DNA of 64,000 nucleotides from Liolophura sinensis. Its lineage: Eukaryota; Mollusca; Polyplacophora; Chitonida; Chitonidae. Both the position numbers and the translations under genes were made by a program. The notes below the pieces were generated by a model. It saw only the letters and a program-made list of their open reading frames with translations. It did no database searches and was not told the origin of the DNA. Positions 58,840 through 64,000 of the stretch are shown here, piece by piece (the stretch's first letter is position 1; every line of letters begins with the position of its first letter). The stretch spans positions 4,400,001 to 4,464,000 of the forward strand of contig NC_088307.1 of assembly GCF_032854445.1 (NCBI RefSeq), written 5' to 3'.

Positions 58840-60030
58840 GGGAAGAAGGGTATGATGATATGATAACATAAGCCTACATATGAACCAACATTCGTGGAGA
58901 AGCCCATGCCCATGACTTCGCAGGAGATGGAAGACCTACCCGCGTACGTGTTCGAGATGACATTAAAAATATACCGTGGATAATTTAATGACATAAGAGA
59001 AGCCCTGAGGTACTATCACGATACACGACAGGTCAGGACCCGGTACTCAGATTGCCAATGTTAACGTTTCAAGACTGACACAACTGAACCGGACCTGAGA
59101 CCGGTGTATTAAATGAAGGCTAGAGTTAAACGGACCTTAGGATGTACATTTGTGAGGTAAACCAGGGCAAAATTAAATGCCAATAGTCTGCATATGTAGA
59201 ATAGTGCACTTACCACGTAACTAATAGCTCGTTTCACTTTAGATTCACATTCTGTAACCATAAACTTGGTCAAGTTTTGTCATATCTGCTCTTTTTCGGT
59301 GCCAGGGCTTCCTGTCATAGTTGGGAAGTGGAGGATACGAAAGTTAAGCTCTCGTACTTAGCCTCGTGGAAACCTTCTTTCCATGTCAGATCTAACTCCA
59401 AAAACACAGTAACTTTCTGCGAAAGTGGTTAAGGGTATAGAAAATTATTTTTCGTACCGTGATCGGGCCTTTATGTCATATTCCAGGAGTGGTTTCGGAT
59501 TAAATCGTACAAAAAAAATCTGATCAGATCGACGTTCCTGTTGCAGCATAAGATAATTCTGTATGATACTAGCAATGGATTTTGAGAGAAATAAACTGTA
59601 AATTTAGAATAGGACGGAGAGTGTTTACCTGGCAAAGAAAAGATCACGTGATCGGAAACAAGTAGAGCCTCTGGCACTTGGCCTCAAATGCAGGCGAGGC
59701 TTAACCAGGTAGGTTGAATAAGCTACCTTAGTTACGTGCACTTCGTATATCTACAACACACCTTAATTTCTGTCTTAGTAGTTAAGGGCTGACTTAACCC
59801 AGTGCGCTCCATGAAGCCGGTCCCTGATCCTACATTACAGTCTCAAGCTAACCAGATGGACACTCTATATCACTCAGCCATCGCAGTGTATACGGTCATG
59901 GTTAAAGTGAAGGCCTTTTGCATTATCGATCAAACTCGTCACTGAACATATCTGAAGTGCAATGCTAGAGTTGGGTTTAAACTCGTGACATCATTAAATA
60001 TACCGATGACCTGTAGAGAAAATGTTGTTG
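58840..60030. other. Intergenic, nothing recognised
   Basis: About 1.2 kb without supported exons, repeats or RNA genes. Confidence 0.45.
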
Positions 60031-60305
60031 ATTTAATTATTTATTTATGTGATTGGTGTTTTACGCCGTACTCAAGAATATTTCACTTGTAGCCTACGAT
60101 GGCGGCCAGCATTATGGTGGGAGGAAACCTTGCAGAGCCAGGGGGAAACCCACGACCTTCAGCAGGATGCTAGCATACCTTCCCACTTTCAGCCAGAGAG
60201 GAAGCCAGCATGAGCTGGACCTGAACTCAATGCGACCGCATTGGTGAGAGGCTCCAGGGTCACCACGCTGCGCTAGTGCCCTAGCCAGCTGAGCCACGGA
60301 GGTCC
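60031..60305 (-). mobile_element. SINE family 1, full length
   Basis: Tail complement '(ttta)n' then 'gtgattggtgttttacgccg', the complete body, and the head complement ending 'gctgagccacggaggtcc'. A 5-base insertion occurs in the 'cacttgtagcctacga' region. Confidence 0.94.
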
Positions 60306-60427
60306 CAGATGTTTTTGAAGAGCTAGTTCAGCCAATAAGAGCACTTTGACATTGTCGAATCTTAACAACAGTTTCCCAATGCTGTGGTAGATTGTGCGGT
60401 TTATTGTGGGTTTTATATGAAGTCCAT

Positions 60428-60622
60428 GACCCTCCGTGGCCGAGTGGTTTTGGCGTGCTAGTGCAGCATAATTACTCTAAATCCTCTCACCTTATAATGT
60501 GGTCGCTGCTATATTTCAAGATCGAACTTATGTTTGGTTTCCTCTCCGATCATATGTCGGAAGGTCTGCCAATAACCTGCGGACTGTTGTGGGTTTCCCG
60601 CTATCATAACGATTTGAGGCAC
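60428..60622 (+). mobile_element. SINE family 1, old diverged copy lacking the 3' end
   Basis: The head 'ccctccgtggccgagtggtt' and 'gctagtgcagcataatta' are followed by a mutated box B region, 'ctcctctccg'-like body sequence, 'aacctgcggactgttgtggg' and 'ctatcataacgattt'. The tail is absent. Confidence 0.8.
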
Positions 60623-60667
60623 CTTCAAATCTTCCAGAGGCTGATCTTTATGAGCTTCCTTTACTTA

Positions 60668-60938
60668 TTTTTGGTGGTTCAGTCGGTTAGCGCGCTAGCG
60701 CAGCGTAATGACCCAGAAGCCTCTCACCAATGCGGTCGCTGTGAGTTCAAGTCCAGCTCATGCTGGCTTCCTCTCCGGCCGTAAGTGGGAAGGTATGCTA
60801 GCAACCTGCGGATGGTCGTGGGTTTCCCCCGGGCTCTGCCCGGTTTCCACCCACCATAATGCTGGCCGCCGTCGTATAAGTGAAATATTCTTGAGTACGG
60901 TGTAAAACGCCAATCAAATAAATAAATAAATAAATTTA
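60668..60938 (+). mobile_element. SINE family 1, full length
   Basis: 'tggttcagtcggttagcgcg' head with box A, box B 'gtgagttcaagtcc', a complete body and the tail 'aacgccaatcaaataaata' followed by more AAAT units. With the copy at 53902 it is among the least diverged. Confidence 0.95.
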
Positions 60939-61194
60939 CTTATTTTTGTCGTGGAAAGTGGAATATGAATAACAAATGACAGGTCATAATCACAGACATG
61001 TAGTTTGTTAAATAAAGTCTTTTTTATACGTTGAAATATTTGGCAGTGTTACAAATACATAAATCGAGTCGAATAAATGGTTTTATGGGCAAATGTTATA
61101 GTTATACTTGGTTAACCACAAAAGTGCCTACAAAGTTTCAGACAAAGTTCATGTCAGTTCTATATGATATTCAATGGTTCAAGTTACACGCACA

Positions 61195-61634
61195 TTATCG
61201 AGATGCCTTTGGTTTCAGACTTTTCCCTAACAGTTTCTTCCAACATACGGAGAGTTTCGCCTTTACACCAGGTCGGTATCTCTTAGCCTGCTTCGTTTGA
61301 ACATGCACATAGTGGGACACGTCCTGATCAGGCACATACAGCTCTGCTGAGGCATTCTGGGATTTGTCCAGAGCCACGAACTCTAGTTCGTCGATGATCG
61401 GATATTTGTAGGTCATATCTCGTTGGATGGCGTTAAACGCGTCGTTTTTCATTTGCCTTTCTTCTTTTTCGAGAAAGTAGAGCTGTTTTGCTGGTTTTGC
61501 ACCAAAGTGAACATTCCTTGAAGGATCTGTGATGAATGTCCCCACCATACAGGATTTAATTTCAATTGAACATCGCCTTCTCTGAAATAATGGTTGATGA
61601 CAAGCACAGAGGTTTTCTTGTAGACCTGTCATGA
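61195..61634 (-). CDS. TIMP/NTR-domain-like secreted protein, terminal exon
   Basis: The acceptor 'ttccgctttttcag' precedes an exon that reads ..MTGLQENLCACHQPLFQRRRC and ends with TAA at 61195. The first three cysteines have spacing C1-x-C3-x9-C13, the exact pattern of the TIMP N-terminus. Further on, a DELEFVAL..ELYVP stretch and a late Cys in KAKLSVCWKKLLGKSL occupy positions like those of the NTR (netrin-like) barrel. The C-terminal TIMP subdomain is missing, so it would be an NTR-only protein of about 135 residues plus signal. The signal peptide must come from an upstream exon, since no in-frame ATG precedes the acceptor. TIMPs inhibit metalloproteinases through Cys1; here inhibition is only a hypothesis. 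Confidence 0.55.
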
Positions 61635-63945
61635 TCTGAAAAAGCGGAAGGAGAATCACTAAAGTTTGTATCAAAACCAGTATCTTTGTTTAGATCTAAG
61701 CATCGTACTATACCTATATAACATTTAAGTGCACACAAAGAGTCTGTATGGAATTGTACAGAAAACCATTTCACTGTGTATGCACATAGTAAAGAATGGA
61801 AGAAAAGTACACACCAGTGTTTAAAGTACACAAAAATACACATGACATATTGGCACGTCATAGTTTAAGTTAGATACTTATAATATATATATATTTTTTA
61901 CAATAGAAACACTATCAGAACATTTTCATTTAATTACTTTCTGATATTATTCCAGGTTCATATCTCAAGAGAAAGTTCGAATTATCTGTGTATCGTTGGC
62001 CTATATATCCACAGGTTTATAGTCAGTTTTCAAACACATAAATTCCTGAGGCATCAATAAATGTCAATTGCATATTTGGTAACACATATATATGATACTT
62101 ATTGCTTTTACAGAAGCATGTATTTCGTTTTGAACTAACCGCTTGGATAGATGAACTGCTGTGAATTCTCAAAATCTCAAATCAAAAGATGTCAGTCTTC
62201 AGGATGAAGAATGGAGGATTCTGTAGTGTTTATGACGTCATTCTGTCTATGATGTAGTTATGACGAAACAAAGGTGTCACGAGGGCCTGTTCTTGACATC
62301 AGTGACGTTTGTTTATTTGCTGTACGTCACAATGATATATCGTTTTTTCCAAGCATATTTCTCTGACGTCACGTTAATAGAACAAAAAAGAAGGACGTTA
62401 CAGTTGAAAATCACCTAGGACCCGGCTGTTTAAAGGTTTCAGAAAAAGAAGGCCAGTTTTAATTATAAAAGTACAGGAAGTTTGATTAACAGCAAGAGGA
62501 ATTGATATTGCATCTGGCTAAAACAGAGCCTCGATAAAACAGCACCTGGCTAAAACCTATTTCAATCTAAAGCAGGATACTCAAGCTTTCTAAAAAATAT
62601 CATACTTTATTATTTTAATGACATTTCACCCAATAACATGTAGAGCAAAATGACCACACTGCACAAAATGGCAGACGTGAGTCGAGACAGGAATCTTGAG
62701 AATATTCTCCAGTCAAACTCATCGCTGTCAGATTGCGTGGCCTAAGCTGTGACGTAGCCTTTACCCCATTCACTCCATGAGGTGAAGTATGATATCACAG
62801 AACTACTGCATAAGACATCATTTTGAGATCGTTCGCAACGATTTAGTAACGTGTAACCGAAGGGCCAACGACGGTATCACAAATGATGTCAGACAATAGG
62901 ATACCGGTACATTCTTGGCCCAAACCGCGTTCATCTCTTTTCTTTCATAAAATGCAGTAAAATTATTGAAAGGCCGCGTTCAAGCCAAGGCTTTTCTCTC
63001 TGACGTCCGCGACAACTAGAGCAGCACTGCTTTCATCTTAGAAGACTCCGCTACAAATATGAAACATAAAATCCAGCGATAGTGGCATGCCTTGACCAAC
63101 CTCAGTGCCGCTTAGATTTATTTCCTTTGTTTCAGAATTGAGCATTAATCTAGTTGTACAACAATCCTATTGTAAACAATTAATAGGGGTCAAAATCACG
63201 AGCACAGACCATCCAGAGGCCACGACCTGAGCTAGGAATACCCCCGCCGTCCATCAGCAGCTAGGTTATTTAAACAGTATTGCTGGAGTTCCTTGTAAAT
63301 GATATAGTATTCCTACTTTATCAACAGTTCCAGCCGTGGAAGAAATATTCTTCCAGTGTGTCCAATATTTATCACTTTGTCCTTCATCGCCGAAGTTCAC
63401 AACCAATATCTGTCATCTATAGGCTTAGACTGTTATTCGGAAAATACCTTAGACGTTAGAGAGCTAGAATAAACGTGACGTCACCGTTCTCCCGAAAATG
63501 GAGATGTGCTGAAGTTGTGTCAAGACAAAGTTTTACTAAACTTTTACTGTTGAAAAAATCTCAAAAATATTTAATGCCGGTTTAAGATGATTTGAATGGT
63601 AGTCTTTCAGTGGACATAAACATCAGTCAGGTGCTGTCTTTCAGTGTAAGTTCCTTCTCTATTGTATTAGGATGGAATTGGGCGCTTTAAGAAATCTTTG
63701 TAAGCCATTTCTCTTATATTTTTTCTCGCAAAGGATGTTGCCTAGCTTGTAGTACAATAAGGCCACCTGATTTACGACAGAGGCAACATGGCGACACATG
63801 TGAAACTCATACATGATGTCGCTACTGTAGTTAAGAACTGCAGCTGTAATTTGTATAACAGACCCCTTGTATTAAAAACAACTTACTTACTGTTGAACAA
63901 TTGTAATAAACACCATTAAGACTGATTGATTAATGTATTTATAGG
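61635..63945. other. 5' flank or intron of the TIMP-like gene
   Basis: No upstream exon could be fixed. The tract contains CRE palindromes TGACGTCA at 62233-62240, 62364-62371 and 63476-63483. Variants lie at about 62301 and 62322. The rest is unremarkable AT-rich sequence. Confidence 0.4.
62233..62371. promoter_or_regulatory. Cluster of CRE-like sites
   Basis: Two perfect TGACGTCA palindromes 131 bases apart, with GTGACGTT and TACGTCAC variants between them. Such clusters bind CREB/ATF-type bZIP factors. They lie about 600-740 bases upstream of the TIMP-like exon (minus strand). A role is inferred. Confidence 0.35.
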
Positions 63946-64000
63946 ATTGCTTTTTTACGCCATACGCAAGAATATTTTGCTTATACTGACAACGGCAAGT
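63946..64000 (-). mobile_element. SINE family 1, cut by the window edge
   Basis: 'tttttacgccatacgcaaga' then 'atattttgcttatactgaca' matches the antisense 3' end of the family; the rest lies beyond the window. Confidence 0.75.

Overview
The window is nuclear DNA from a complex eukaryote, most likely a lophotrochozoan and probably a mollusc. Genes are split by introns with GT..AG borders, the background is AT-rich, there is no operon structure, and a tRNA-derived SINE occurs about 17 times. The dermatopontin-like genes (a family prominent in mollusc shell and connective matrix) fit this; the species cannot be told from the sequence alone. No bacterial, organellar, viral or CRISPR features were seen.

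The clearest gene is a plus-strand regulator of G-protein signalling (RGS, R4/RGS3-like). Five coding exons join in frame at 25201-25905, 29080-29273, 30246-30409, 32564-32727 and 33960-34133, giving 466 residues. A 3' UTR of about 2.4 kb follows, with an AATAAA at 36557. The start codon must lie upstream; a two-codon exon at 19760-19765, behind a CpG-rich tract, is one candidate. Two introns carry minisatellites, and SINE 3' remnants lie just upstream of two acceptors.

On the minus strand near the right end are two dermatopontin-like copies, about 3 kb apart. The copy at 58177-58674 has a signal peptide, a TATA box and a good splice donor, but also a two-base frameshift. The copy at 54945-55605 is a clear pseudogene with lost start, in-frame stop, frameshifts and a SINE inserted in it. 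At 61195-61634 (minus) is an exon of a secreted TIMP/NTR-like protein.

Between 46.9 and 52.3 kb lies a decayed minus-strand non-LTR retrotransposon. It has a zinc-knuckle ORF1, an APE-type endonuclease, a partial reverse transcriptase, and an RNase H, which points to the I/Jockey group. A decayed Tc1-like transposon sits inside it.

Much of the rest is repeat. There are at least eleven unrelated minisatellite arrays (units 19 to about 163 bp, about 8 kb in total). Other repeats are SINEs in both orientations, a second tRNA-derived SINE family, a probable 1.3 kb terminal-inverted-repeat element, two older dispersed repeat families and a palindromic repeat cluster. The longest open reading frames in the window are minisatellite artefacts and are not genes.
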